DNA of 64,000 nt from Caulobacter sp. (GCA_030678995.1 JAUXTQ010000034.1:54127-118126); one strand, 5' to 3'. Positions 54,380 through 63,456 are shown, counted from the stretch's first letter. Made by a program: numbers and translations. The notes: a model not told the origin generated them from the letters alone.

Positions 54380-55410
54380 ACGCGCCTGGCCGTCCCCGAG
54401 AACAGGTCCGCCTTCTCCGCGTCCGAGGCCCCGGCGGCGATGCGTTTGAAGGCGTTCCACAGGGTGGCATAGTCGCAGCCCCAGCGGTCGACGGGGAAAT
54501 TGCTCTCGAACATGCAGCGGTTCGGGCCAAAGGCCTCGATGCAGGTCTCGACATAGGGCCGCCACAGGTCCGCCAGCGCCTGGGACGAGGGCCGCGCCAC
54601 GCCGTCCAGGCCGGGAAAGCCGGGGAAGGGCATGGCCAGGCCGCCGAGCTTCACCGTCACCTTCGGCGACTTCGCCAGCGCGCGAATGTTGTCCCGCCAG
54701 ACCCCGAACCGCTCCTCCAGCCGCCCGGCATAGGTCCCGATGCCCAGCGGCGTGCCGACGTGGTCGAGGATGATGTCGGTGTCGGGGAAGGCCCGGGCCA
54801 GGTCGATCAGCTCCGGCAGCTGCGGCTCCAGCAGCCAGGCGTCGAACGACAGGCCCATCGGCGTCAGCCGGGCGAAGCCGGCGCGGAAGGCGCTCTCGGC
54901 CATCAGACCGGCGGGCGTCTGCGACATCGGCCCCAGCACCGCCGGGTCGGCGTCCCGGGCGGTAACGTGGCGGATGCCCTTGAACCGCCCGCCGCCGGCG
55001 GCGATCTCGGCCTCCAGCACCGCCGCCGCCCCGTCGCCGAGCAACAGGTCCGCGTGTCCGACGATGCCGTCGCAGGCCCGGAAGGGTCCGTAGATCCCGC
55101 TGGCGCTCATCGCCGCCACGCCGTTGACGAACTCCACCTCGCCCACGGGCGCCATGCCGGGCGCGGCGTCCGCGCGGTAGAAGGCGCCGCACTGCAGATA
55201 GACCGTAGCGGTGACGTTGTGGCCGCTGCCCGCGTCGGCGCGCAGCTCGTCCAGCAGATAGCGGGGCGTCAGGCGGATGACCGCCTCGAACGGATGTCCG
55301 TCCGGGCGGGCGGGCGGCACGACAGGCCGATCCCACAGGTGATGGTGCGGGTCGATGATCGGAAGGTCGGGCTCGAGGATCGCCTCCGGCGTCGCGGTCT
55401 CTGTGCTCAT
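54364..55410 (-). CDS. Amidohydrolase-2 family (metal-dependent hydrolase)
   Basis: PIIDPHHHLWDRP, DIILDHVGTPLGIG, NRCMFESNFPVDRWGCDY. Confidence 0.93.
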   Translation of the reverse strand: MSTETATPEAILEPDLPIIDPHHHLWDRPVVPPARPDGHPFEAVIRLTPRYLLDELRADAGSGHNVTATVYLQCGAFYRADAAPGMAPVGEVEFVNGVAAMSASGIYGPFRACDGIVGHADLLLGDGAAAVLEAEIAAGGGRFKGIRHVTARDADPAVLGPMSQTPAGLMAESAFRAGFARLTPMGLSFDAWLLEPQLPELIDLARAFPDTDIILDHVGTPLGIGTYAGRLEERFGVWRDNIRALAKSPKVTVKLGGLAMPFPGFPGLDGVARPSSQALADLWRPYVETCIEAFGPNRCMFESNFPVDRWGCDYATLWNAFKRIAAGASDAEKADLFSGTARRVYRLA

Positions 55411-55540
55411 AGTCCTGTCCTCGCCCGTTTCCATCAGCCATGGTCGGCCAGCAGGACCGGTGACGGCAAGAGGGACCGGCGTATATGATCACTGTTCTCC
55501 CGGCGTCGCCGCTCCAGGCCGCCCTCACCGGAACCGCCCG

Positions 55541-56773
55541 ATGACCGACAAGCCGCTGCCCTCCATCATCGAGCTCACGCCGCTCAACCCGGCCTATCAG
55601 GTCGATCCGCACCAGGTGCTCGACGACCTGCGCAGCCGCTGTCCGGCGCACCGGGACCCGACCTCCGGCAGCGTGCTGCTGACCCGCTACGCCGACGTCC
55701 GGGCGGTGGTGAACAACCGCGACATGTGGCGCGACGCGATGAAGGCCGAAGAGGGAGCGATCATGCAGCGGCGCTTCCTTGAGGCCGTCCCCGAGGGCGT
55801 CCCCCGCACCCATGTCACCAGCATCCTGACCCTGGACGATCCCGACCACGCCCGCATCCGCCAGCCCCTGGCCCAGGCCCTCTATGCCCGGGTAGCGAAG
55901 TTCCGGCCGGAGATGGAGCGGCTGGTGGACGCCACCCTCGACGCCATCGGCGACGAGATCGAGTTCGACCTGATGGAGCGGTTCTGCATCCCGATCCCGA
56001 TCGACGCCATCGCCCGCATCCTGGGGGTCGACCAGAGCCGGCTGGCGGAGTTCCGCGCCTGGTCTGAGGGCGTGATCCAGGGTCTCAACCCGTTCCGCAA
56101 CGCCGAGCAGACGGCGGTCATGGAGGCCTCCCAGATCTCCCTGCGGACCTATTTCGCCGAGCTGATGGCCGCCCGCCGCGCCGAGCCTCGGGACGACCTG
56201 ATCAGCGACATGGTCCAGCTGCAGGCCGCCGGCGCCGATCTCGACGACGACGAGCTGCGCCTCAACCTTCAGGCCCTGCTGGTCGGCGGCAACCTGACCA
56301 CCACCGACCTGATCGGCAACACGGTGCGCAACCTGCTGCTCAATCCCGGCGAGCTGGCCAAGCTGAAGGCCGACCCGGGCATCATCAACGCGGTGGTCGA
56401 GGAGGCCCTGCGATTCGAGCCGCCGGTGGACGTCACTGGGCGGATCGCCTCCGGCGACATGGAGTTCAGCGGCTGTCCGCTGCACGCCGGCCAGTCGATC
56501 ACCGTCTCCCTGCGGGCGGCCAACCACGATCCGGAGACTTTCGAGGACCCGCACCGCTTCGACGTCAGCCGCAAACACAAGTCCCACGTGGCCTTCGGCG
56601 GCGGCGCCCACATGTGCATCGGCGCCCCCCTGGCCCGGCTGGAGACCAGCATCGCCCTGGTCAAGCTGTTCGCGCGCTACCCCAACCTGCGGCTGGCCAA
56701 TCCCGACGAGACGCCGTCCTGGAGGACACTGCCGTTCTTCCGCGGCATGGAACGGCTGGACGTGATCGCGTGA
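55541..56773 (+). CDS. Cytochrome P450
   Basis: EALR (ExxR), FGGGAHMCIGAPLARLE heme motif; I-helix LLVGGNLTTTDLIGN. Confidence 0.95.
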   Translation: MTDKPLPSIIELTPLNPAYQVDPHQVLDDLRSRCPAHRDPTSGSVLLTRYADVRAVVNNRDMWRDAMKAEEGAIMQRRFLEAVPEGVPRTHVTSILTLDDPDHARIRQPLAQALYARVAKFRPEMERLVDATLDAIGDEIEFDLMERFCIPIPIDAIARILGVDQSRLAEFRAWSEGVIQGLNPFRNAEQTAVMEASQISLRTYFAELMAARRAEPRDDLISDMVQLQAAGADLDDDELRLNLQALLVGGNLTTTDLIGNTVRNLLLNPGELAKLKADPGIINAVVEEALRFEPPVDVTGRIASGDMEFSGCPLHAGQSITVSLRAANHDPETFEDPHRFDVSRKHKSHVAFGGGAHMCIGAPLARLETSIALVKLFARYPNLRLANPDETPSWRTLPFFRGMERLDVIA

Positions 56774-56795
56774 GAGGTGACCGCCGGGCGGGCCG

Positions 56796-57866
56796 ATGAC
56801 GTCGAGTGACACTCTCGAGCTCCTGATCCGCGGCGCGGCCGTCGGCGCCTACCTGGGCGTCGCCCTGATCGTCGGCCTTGGCGGCCGGTCGCCGGCGCGG
56901 GTGGCCGGCGTCCTGTTCAGCCTGGCGGCGGCGGCCCACACCCTGACCCAGGCTCCGCAGATCGACGCCGGATTTGTCTGGGCCTGGGCCCCGGTCTGGG
57001 CCTTCTCGGCGATGGGCTCGGGCTTGTTCTGGGCCTTCGCGACGGAGCTGTTCGAGGACCGGCCGCGCCTCGAGCCGCTGCGATTTCTTCCGGCCGCGGC
57101 GCTACTGGCGGTCGCGATCTCGGGTAACCTGGCGCAGCCATCGGTGGGACGAGGTTTGTGGCTAACCCACAACCTGGTCGGCGCCAGTCTGATGGTCCAC
57201 GTGCTCGTCGTCATCGCCGTCGGCTGGCGCGGGGATCTGGTGGAGCCGCGCCGGCGGCTGCGCGGGCCGATCCTCGGGGCCGGCGCACTCTATGTCCTGT
57301 CGGTCACGTTCGTGCAGTCGGGGGAGCTGTTCCTGGGTTCGGCGGAGGCCCTGTCACCGATCGCGGCGGTCGTCCTGGTCCTGCTGGGCCTGCTTTCCCT
57401 GGTCGTGTTCACCAAGGCCGACCCCGCTCTGTTTGGGCCAACGACGCTGGCGCGCGTGGAGGCCGGCGGGACAGGCGGCTCTCCCACGCTCGAACCCGAG
57501 GAAGCGGCCATGGCCGCCAAGCTTGACCGGCTCATGCGTGAGGAGCGCCTCTATCGGCTGGAGACCCTCTCCATCGCCGCGCTCGCCCTGCGGCTGGGAC
57601 TTCCCGAATACCGGTTGCGCCGCCTGATCAATCAGCGGCTCGGCCATCGAAACTTCGCCGCCTTTCTCAACCAGTGGCGGATCGGCGAAGCCAGGGCCGC
57701 CCTGCTTGACGTTTCGCAGCGGGAAGTCCCCATCTCCACCATCGCGCTCGATGCCGGGTTCCAGTCGCTCGGGCCCTTCAACCGCGCGTTCCGGGCGGAA
57801 ACGGGTCTCACGCCGACCGCGTTTCGGGCCCGCGCGGCGGGCGAGACGCTGGCGTCAACCGCTTGA
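56796..57866 (+). CDS. Membrane-anchored AraC-family regulator
   Basis: N-terminal hydrophobic helices; C-terminal AraC HTH (LALRLGLPEYRLRRLINQRLGHRNFAAFLNQWRI..., ISTIALDAGFQSLGPFNRAFRAETGLTPTAFR). Confidence 0.93.
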   Translation: MTSSDTLELLIRGAAVGAYLGVALIVGLGGRSPARVAGVLFSLAAAAHTLTQAPQIDAGFVWAWAPVWAFSAMGSGLFWAFATELFEDRPRLEPLRFLPAAALLAVAISGNLAQPSVGRGLWLTHNLVGASLMVHVLVVIAVGWRGDLVEPRRRLRGPILGAGALYVLSVTFVQSGELFLGSAEALSPIAAVVLVLLGLLSLVVFTKADPALFGPTTLARVEAGGTGGSPTLEPEEAAMAAKLDRLMREERLYRLETLSIAALALRLGLPEYRLRRLINQRLGHRNFAAFLNQWRIGEARAALLDVSQREVPISTIALDAGFQSLGPFNRAFRAETGLTPTAFRARAAGETLASTA

Positions 57867-58003
57867 GTCAAAGCCGAAAGTACAGACCCAGCCATCCCTG
57901 CTTCACAATCGGCTAGCCGCATTTCGACAACGGCGAGCGCGGCGCTCCAGTCTGACCGACCTTCGATCCGGGCGAACCGATCGCCCGGCAGGAGGAGTTC
58001 GCC

Positions 58004-59284
58004 GTGAGTCTGTTCAATGTCACCTGGGGAGAGGTCGCGCGGGCCGTCCCGCACATCGTCGGCCTCGAAATCGGCCGCTATCTGGTCTTCGCCGGCCTGG
58101 CGAGCCTGATCGTCCGGGTCTTCTGGAAGGCCGGGCTCGGGCAGCGGAAGATCCAGGCGCGCACCGCCCGCGCGGCGGACCTGCGTCGCGAAATCGCCAC
58201 CTCGCTACGGTCGGCCCTGGTCTTCGCCACGGTGGGCTTCTGCATGTTTCTCGCCAGCCGCGTCGGCTGGCTGACCATCTACGACGACTTTGCCGTCCGA
58301 GGGCCGGTGTACTTCACGGTGACCCTGATCCTGATGATCGTTGCGCACGACGCTTGGTACTACTGGACGCACCGGGCGATGCACCACCCGCGCCTGTTCC
58401 GGGCCTTCCACTGGACGCACCACAAGTCGAAGACCCCGACGCCGTGGACGTCCTACGCGTTCGACGTTCCCGAGGCGCTGGTCATGGTCGCCTTCGTGCC
58501 GCTCTGGGTGGCCGTCGTGCCGATGCACGACCTGGCCATCTTCACCTTCATGACCTGGCAGCTGGTCCGCAATGTCGCCGGTCACACGGGCGTGGAGCTA
58601 TCTCCGGTCTCTGGCGAGCCGTCGCGCCTGTTCGGCTGGCTCAACACCACTACCCACCACGACCTTCATCACCAGACGCCGGGCAGCAATTTCGGCCTCT
58701 ACTTCAGCTGGTGGGACAGACTGATGGGCACCGAGCATCCCGAGTATCAGGCGCGGGTCGCGGAGATCGCCGAGCGTAGCCGCGCCCGGCGGAAGCGGAC
58801 GCCGGGAGGAGCAACCATCGCGGCGGTTCTGATACTCGCCGCAGTGGGGGCCAGCCACGTCGCGGGGCGGGCGGAAGCGGCCGGAAGCAATATCGCCGGC
58901 CGTTGGGCGACCCAGGGCTTCGGCTCCATCGTTGAGTTCCGCCCCTGCACCAGGAGGCCGGACGCCATGTGCGGAAGCATCCTGTGGCTCTGGGAGCCCA
59001 ACGATGCGGCGGGACGGCGACGCACCGACTCGCGCAATCCCGACAGGGCGCTCCGGTCGCGGCCGTTGGTCGGTGTTGAGATCGTGCGGGGCCTTCGCGA
59101 GACCGCCCCCGGCGTCTGGAGCGAGGGCTCGATCTACAATCCCGACGACGGGCGCACCTATACCGGCACGGTCCGTGTTCGTGGCGGAAAGCTCGAGCTG
59201 CGCGGCTGCGCGCTCAACCTCCTTTGCCAGACCCAGACCTGGCGCAGGCCCGAAGCGGCCCTCGCTGCGGTGCGCGCGCTATGA
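58004..59284 (+). CDS. Sterol desaturase/fatty acid hydroxylase fused to DUF2147-like C-terminal domain
   Basis: His boxes HDAWYYWTHRAMHHPRLFRAFHWTHHKSKTP and TTHHDLHHQTPGSNFGLYFSWWDRLMGTEH; then hydrophobic linker and NIAGRWATQGFGSIVEFRPC...GVWSEGSIYNPDDGRTYTGTVRVRGGKLELRGC in one frame. Confidence 0.85.
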   Translation: MSLFNVTWGEVARAVPHIVGLEIGRYLVFAGLASLIVRVFWKAGLGQRKIQARTARAADLRREIATSLRSALVFATVGFCMFLASRVGWLTIYDDFAVRGPVYFTVTLILMIVAHDAWYYWTHRAMHHPRLFRAFHWTHHKSKTPTPWTSYAFDVPEALVMVAFVPLWVAVVPMHDLAIFTFMTWQLVRNVAGHTGVELSPVSGEPSRLFGWLNTTTHHDLHHQTPGSNFGLYFSWWDRLMGTEHPEYQARVAEIAERSRARRKRTPGGATIAAVLILAAVGASHVAGRAEAAGSNIAGRWATQGFGSIVEFRPCTRRPDAMCGSILWLWEPNDAAGRRRTDSRNPDRALRSRPLVGVEIVRGLRETAPGVWSEGSIYNPDDGRTYTGTVRVRGGKLELRGCALNLLCQTQTWRRPEAALAAVRAL

Positions 59285-59913
59285 CCGCTCGCCGTCCACG
59301 CGCCATCGCCGAACAGGCCCGCCACGCCAGGGGCCTGCTGGGCCGGATCATCGCCTTCATCATGGCCCGCGAGACCTGGGCGGCGAACCGCCGGACGATC
59401 GACGCCCTGGCAATCACCGACCGCGACCAGATTCTCGACATTGGCTGCGGTCATGGCCGCAGCCTGGGCGCCCTGGCCGCCCGCGCGCCGAACGGAAAGG
59501 TCGTCGGCGTCGATCCCTCCGAGCTGATGGTGAAGATCGCGGCCCGCCGCAATCGACGGCTCGCAAAAGTCAGCCGTGTGGCGGTGCGTGTCGCCGGGGC
59601 GGACGACCTTCCGTTCCCGGACGGTGGGTTCGACAGGGCGCTGTGCGTCCATGTCGTCTATTTCTGGCGCCAGCTGGAGGGGCCGCTTCGAGAGGTCGCG
59701 CGCGTGCTGAAGCCGGGCGGCCGGCTGGCGCTGTACTTCCGCACCAGCGCCGACGCCGCCGCCGTCGCGGCGTTTCCCGCCGACGTCTATCGCTTCCCCT
59801 CGCTCGAAGAGATGCTTGCCGCCCTGGAGGCCGCCGGCTTCGGCATCGAGTCCCTCGACACCAGCGGCGCCGGTGACGCCGGCCCGGTTCTGCTTGTCGC
59901 CCTGCGCCGTTAG
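59281..59913 (+). CDS. Class I SAM-dependent methyltransferase
   Basis: ILDIGCGHGRSLGALA, GVDPSELMVKIA, EVARVLKPGGRLALYF. Confidence 0.93.
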   Translation: MTARRPRAIAEQARHARGLLGRIIAFIMARETWAANRRTIDALAITDRDQILDIGCGHGRSLGALAARAPNGKVVGVDPSELMVKIAARRNRRLAKVSRVAVRVAGADDLPFPDGGFDRALCVHVVYFWRQLEGPLREVARVLKPGGRLALYFRTSADAAAVAAFPADVYRFPSLEEMLAALEAAGFGIESLDTSGAGDAGPVLLVALRR

Positions 59914-60284
59914 GGACTGGGCGCCGGCGTCCAGGGCAGGCGTTCGTTCTCGAAAAAGGCGCCGGTCGGCGCCAGCTCCGCCGCGCGGTCGAACGCGCCC
60001 ACATGGTAGTGCGTCTCGTCTGGCAGGGCGGCGTTGGAACAGGTGAGTGTCGAGCCGCAGCGGCTGCAGAAGCCGCGCTCAACGCCGGGCGAGGAGGTGA
60101 ACCTGGTGATTTCGCCCTGTGTCACCCTCACCGCGTCGTTGGCGAAGGCGACGAACGCGGATGCCGGCGCGCCGCTGTGCCGACGGCAACTCTCGCAAAA
60201 GCACCACAGCACCCAGCGCGGTGCGCTCGTCGCCTCGAACCTCACGTCGCCGCAAAGGCAGTGAGCCTGGAAGATCTCGCTCAT
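59910..60284 (-). CDS. GFA/CENP-V family protein
   Basis: CLCGDVRFEA, WCFCESCRRHSGAPASAF, RGFCSRCGSTLT. Confidence 0.93.
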   Translation of the reverse strand: MSEIFQAHCLCGDVRFEATSAPRWVLWCFCESCRRHSGAPASAFVAFANDAVRVTQGEITRFTSSPGVERGFCSRCGSTLTCSNAALPDETHYHVGAFDRAAELAPTGAFFENERLPWTPAPSP

Positions 60285-60411
60285 CCGGCGATGCTAGGCG
60301 CGTCAGCCCAGGCGTCAATCCGGACCTGGTCGCCCCGGACCTTGGCGATCGGCCCACCGGTCACTACCTGCTGACTCGGTCGGCGCCTGTCGTGGCGGGC
60401 CAGGGCGAGGC

Positions 60412-61026
60412 GTGATCATGACCGACAGTCGGCAGTGTCACTGGGACGGCGTCTACGAAACCAGGGCGGAGGACGAGGTCAGCTGGTTCGAGGTCACGCC
60501 TGGAGCCTCCCTCGATCTGATCCGGCGGACGAACGTCCCCCTGGACGCGGCCATCATCGACGTCGGGGGCGGCCTTTCTCACCTGGCCGGGACCCTGGTC
60601 GCCAACGGCTACTCGGACGTGACCGTGCTCGACATCTCTGACGTCGCGATCAGGCAGCTGGCGGCCCGCCATCAGGCGGTAAAGGGTCTGGTCGCCGATA
60701 TCACCGACTGGACGCCGAAACGCCGCTATCAGGTCTGGCACGATCGGGCGGTCCTGCATTTCCTGACCGACGAGGCCGACCGGGCCGCGTACCGAAGGGC
60801 CCTGCTGGCGGGGCTTGAGCCGGGTGGGCAGGCGATCATCGCCACCTTCGCGCCGACCGGACCGGATCGCTGCAGCGGCCTTCCGGTGCGGCGCTACGGT
60901 CGCGAGGATCTGGAGGCTTTCCTCGGTGACGCGTTCCTGATGGTCGAAAGCTTCGAGTTCGACCATGTGACCCCGGCCGGGCGCGTCCAGCGCTTTCACG
61001 TCGGTCGTTTGCGGCGAAAGAAATAG
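60412..61026 (+). CDS. Class I SAM-dependent methyltransferase
   Basis: CHWDGVYETRAEDEVSWFE, IIDVGGGLSHLAGTLVANGYSDVTVLDISDVAI. Confidence 0.92.
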   Translation: MIMTDSRQCHWDGVYETRAEDEVSWFEVTPGASLDLIRRTNVPLDAAIIDVGGGLSHLAGTLVANGYSDVTVLDISDVAIRQLAARHQAVKGLVADITDWTPKRRYQVWHDRAVLHFLTDEADRAAYRRALLAGLEPGGQAIIATFAPTGPDRCSGLPVRRYGREDLEAFLGDAFLMVESFEFDHVTPAGRVQRFHVGRLRRKK

Positions 61027-61158
61027 CGGCGCCTGCACCGCGCTGTTCGTTGGCCCCGGCAAAAATGTCGAACAGATCAAAATCGCCGGCCGCGGAACCG
61101 GCTAGTCTGGTCGCCTGACTTCGCCCGCTCCGGGCCGGGTCGCGGGGGCGGGGCGGTC

Positions 61159-61770
61159 ATGACCGAGCGAGTCGACACCATCATCGAGAGCATTCGGGCG
61201 CTTGAGCAGGAACTCGAGGAGGAATTCGCCAAGGCCCAGGCCGGTCTCAGATTCGGGCTGGAACACGGCCGGGCGCGCTTCGAGACGGAGGTCATCCGCC
61301 GTCACCATCAACTGAAGACCGGGCTGGCCCGCTATCTGGCGCGGGCCAACCCGCTGGTCGTGCTGACCGCGCCGGTGATCTATTCGCTCATCGCGCCGTT
61401 CGTGATCCTCGACCTGTGGGTCTCCCTCTACCAGGCGATCTGTTTCCGCGTTTACCGCATTCCGCAGGTCAGGCGCAGCCGGTACGTCGTCTTCGACCGG
61501 TCGGCGCTGGCTTATCTGAACCTGATCGAGAAGTTCAACTGCGCCTACTGCTCCTACGGCAATGGCGTGGTCGCCTATGCGCGCGAGATCGCCAGCCGCA
61601 CCGAGCAGTACTGGTGTCCGATCAAGCATGCGCGCCGGGTCCTGGGCGCCCACGACCGCTACAGGGGCTTCGCCGACTATGGCGACGGCGACGCCTATGC
61701 CGAAGCGCTCAAACAGGCCCGCGCCAGGGTCCGGGCCACGCCGGACGACGCGCCGGACCCGAGGGCCTGA
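61159..61770 (+). CDS. Hypothetical membrane protein with CxxC motif
   Basis: Coiled N-terminus, hydrophobic hairpin, KFNCAYCSYGNGVVAYAREIASRTEQYWCPIKHARR. Confidence 0.8.
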   Translation: MTERVDTIIESIRALEQELEEEFAKAQAGLRFGLEHGRARFETEVIRRHHQLKTGLARYLARANPLVVLTAPVIYSLIAPFVILDLWVSLYQAICFRVYRIPQVRRSRYVVFDRSALAYLNLIEKFNCAYCSYGNGVVAYAREIASRTEQYWCPIKHARRVLGAHDRYRGFADYGDGDAYAEALKQARARVRATPDDAPDPRA

Positions 61771-61830
61771 GCCCGGCGCCGCCGGCTCTGGCGCCGTTCG
61801 GCTCGTTCCCTTAAGGGAGGCGTTGGACCT

Positions 61831-61874
61831 GCGGATGTGGCGGAACTGGTAGACGCACTGGATTTAGGTTCTGA
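61831..61874 (+). tRNA. 5' half of tRNA-Leu(UAG), no 3' half found (interrupted gene / att site)
   Basis: GCGGATGTGGCGGAACTGGTAGACGCACTGGATTTAGGTTCTGA: acceptor 5' strand, D-arm, anticodon loop TTTAGGT; no TpsiC arm or CATCCGC 3' strand in position. Confidence 0.75.
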
Positions 61875-62070
61875 CCAGTCTATTAAATTTCTAAATAAAA
61901 ACAGCTGATTACGACGTGAGAAGAATTGCGTGTGTCCAGGTTTGTGTCCAAAAGTTCGAGTTAAATGCGGCATCGCATCGCTGCACGATGGGCGGAAGAA
62001 ATGGGTGCATGAACTGGTTCGCTGAAACGCCTTCATCATGAAGCGGCTACGCGCTCCGTTGCTCCAAAAC

Positions 62071-62121
62071 GATAAGCTATAGGTTATCAAGACGCCCGAT
62101 ATTTATAACCCATAGGTTATC
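62071..62121. promoter_or_regulatory. Duplicated operator-like pseudo-palindromes
   Basis: GATAAGCTATAGGTTATC (62071-62088) and TATAACCCATAGGTTATC (62104-62121), 14/18 identical, 33 bp apart. Confidence 0.5.
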
Positions 62122-62259
62122 GTGGAGGCTGCGTAGCGGCAGGCGTCGTCTGCCCTGTGCAACTGGGCGGTCGGTTTAGACATGCCGCAAAACATCTAGT
62201 CTGGCTTAGCGTATCGCGGCATCCGCAAACCGCCGTGTCGTAGCGATGGCGAGCGGCAT

Positions 62260-63402
62260 TTACAGGATGTCGGCAATCTCCAATGAGGAAGCTGGCTCCG
62301 CCGCGATGTTGAGGTGATAGCGTGTCGCTTTATTGATGCCGGCGCGTGTCAACGCGCCCATGGTGACGAGCGCGGCCAGGTCGCGCGTCGCCGTGGCTGG
62401 CGGCGAGGCCGTGATCTTCATGTAGTTGGCGGCGCTCAAGCCGCCGAGGAAGCCCTCCGGCCCCGCTGCGAACAACCGCAGTAACGCCTTTTCCTGACGC
62501 GGGTTTAGCTGACGGCCGAGGCGACTGAGCAGGTGCGACTTCTCAAGAATAAATTCAACCTGACGCAAGGTGCGCTGCTGCGCCTCGATAGTTTTGGCGG
62601 CGAACCAGAGCAGCCAGTCAGTGATTTCCAGCTCGCGGTGCGCGCGCTCAAGCTCGGTATAGTAGGTCTTGCGGTGTTGGAGCAGCGTGCCCGCCATGCC
62701 GGTGATGACCGGTGCGGTCAGCCCCTGAGCGAGGATCTTTTCGCTAACGGCGCGGCCAACGCGACCGTTGCCATCTTCAAAGGGGTGGATGCTCTCGAAC
62801 CAAAGATGCGCGATGCCCGCGCGGGTGATGGCGGGCAGCGGGGCTTCCCCCTTGGGGGCGCTGCGTTGCAGCCAATCCCAGAAGCGCTGCATTTCACTGG
62901 CGACCTGCGACGAAGGGGGGGCTTCAAAATGCACCTTGGGATCATGCAGCGCGCCCGAGACAATCTGCATGGGGTCGGTGTGGGTACGGTAGCAGCCGAT
63001 ATCGTGCAAGTCGGTCCTGCCGTTGGTGATGAGTTGGTGCCAGCGGAATAGCGTCGCCTCGGTGAGCGGGACGGACGCCTGTTCGTAAAGATCGACCATC
63101 ATTTCCGCGATGCCGGCCTCGGCGGGCGACGCGCGACGATGATCGCCTGCCAACCCTAGGTGCCGACGGATAGACGACTGAACGCTGTCGCGGTCGAGCG
63201 GCTCTCCCTCGATCGCCGAGGTGTCCACCGCCTCGTGACTCATAAGCTCGATGGTGAGGGCGTTACGCTCGGTGGCGTCGAGGTGTTTGGCCGTGCCAAT
63301 GAGCACGCCTGCACTCTCGATAAAGAGCGCCTCGGCGCGCATGAGTTTGCGCTGATCCCAAGTGAATTCGGGCCAGGCTTCCTGCTGCCAGTTCCACGTC
63401 AT
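62260..63402 (-). CDS. Fic-family protein (DUF4172-like N-terminus, C-terminal HTH-like region)
   Basis: HPFEDGNGRVGR Fic motif; N-terminal TSAIEGE matches the class II inhibitory [ST]xxxE[GN] motif. Confidence 0.95.
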   Translation of the reverse strand: MTWNWQQEAWPEFTWDQRKLMRAEALFIESAGVLIGTAKHLDATERNALTIELMSHEAVDTSAIEGEPLDRDSVQSSIRRHLGLAGDHRRASPAEAGIAEMMVDLYEQASVPLTEATLFRWHQLITNGRTDLHDIGCYRTHTDPMQIVSGALHDPKVHFEAPPSSQVASEMQRFWDWLQRSAPKGEAPLPAITRAGIAHLWFESIHPFEDGNGRVGRAVSEKILAQGLTAPVITGMAGTLLQHRKTYYTELERAHRELEITDWLLWFAAKTIEAQQRTLRQVEFILEKSHLLSRLGRQLNPRQEKALLRLFAAGPEGFLGGLSAANYMKITASPPATATRDLAALVTMGALTRAGINKATRYHLNIAAEPASSLEIADIL

Positions 63403-63456
63403 GATCGATATATAGGCGATTTATCGATCAAAATCCAGCTAAATGATGATCGATAA
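63403..63456. promoter_or_regulatory. Inverted repeat upstream of fic
   Basis: TTATCGATC (63421-63429) and GATCGATAA (63448-63456), with an additional ATCGATA next to the start codon. Confidence 0.55.

Noticed and set aside
52721-56812. 1363-aa minus-strand ORF
   Set aside because: Runs across nnrD/E, an amidohydrolase and the P450, all well supported in other frames; low-complexity Gly/Arg/Ala-rich shadow.
61831-61930. Complete tRNA-Leu gene
   Set aside because: No variable arm, TpsiC arm or 3' acceptor strand follows; anticodon stem already mispairs at position 43.
62217-62226. CATCCGC as the 3' acceptor strand of the first tRNA half
   Set aside because: Complementary to GCGGATG but lacks an adjacent T-arm and CCA context; a 7-mer match is likely chance.
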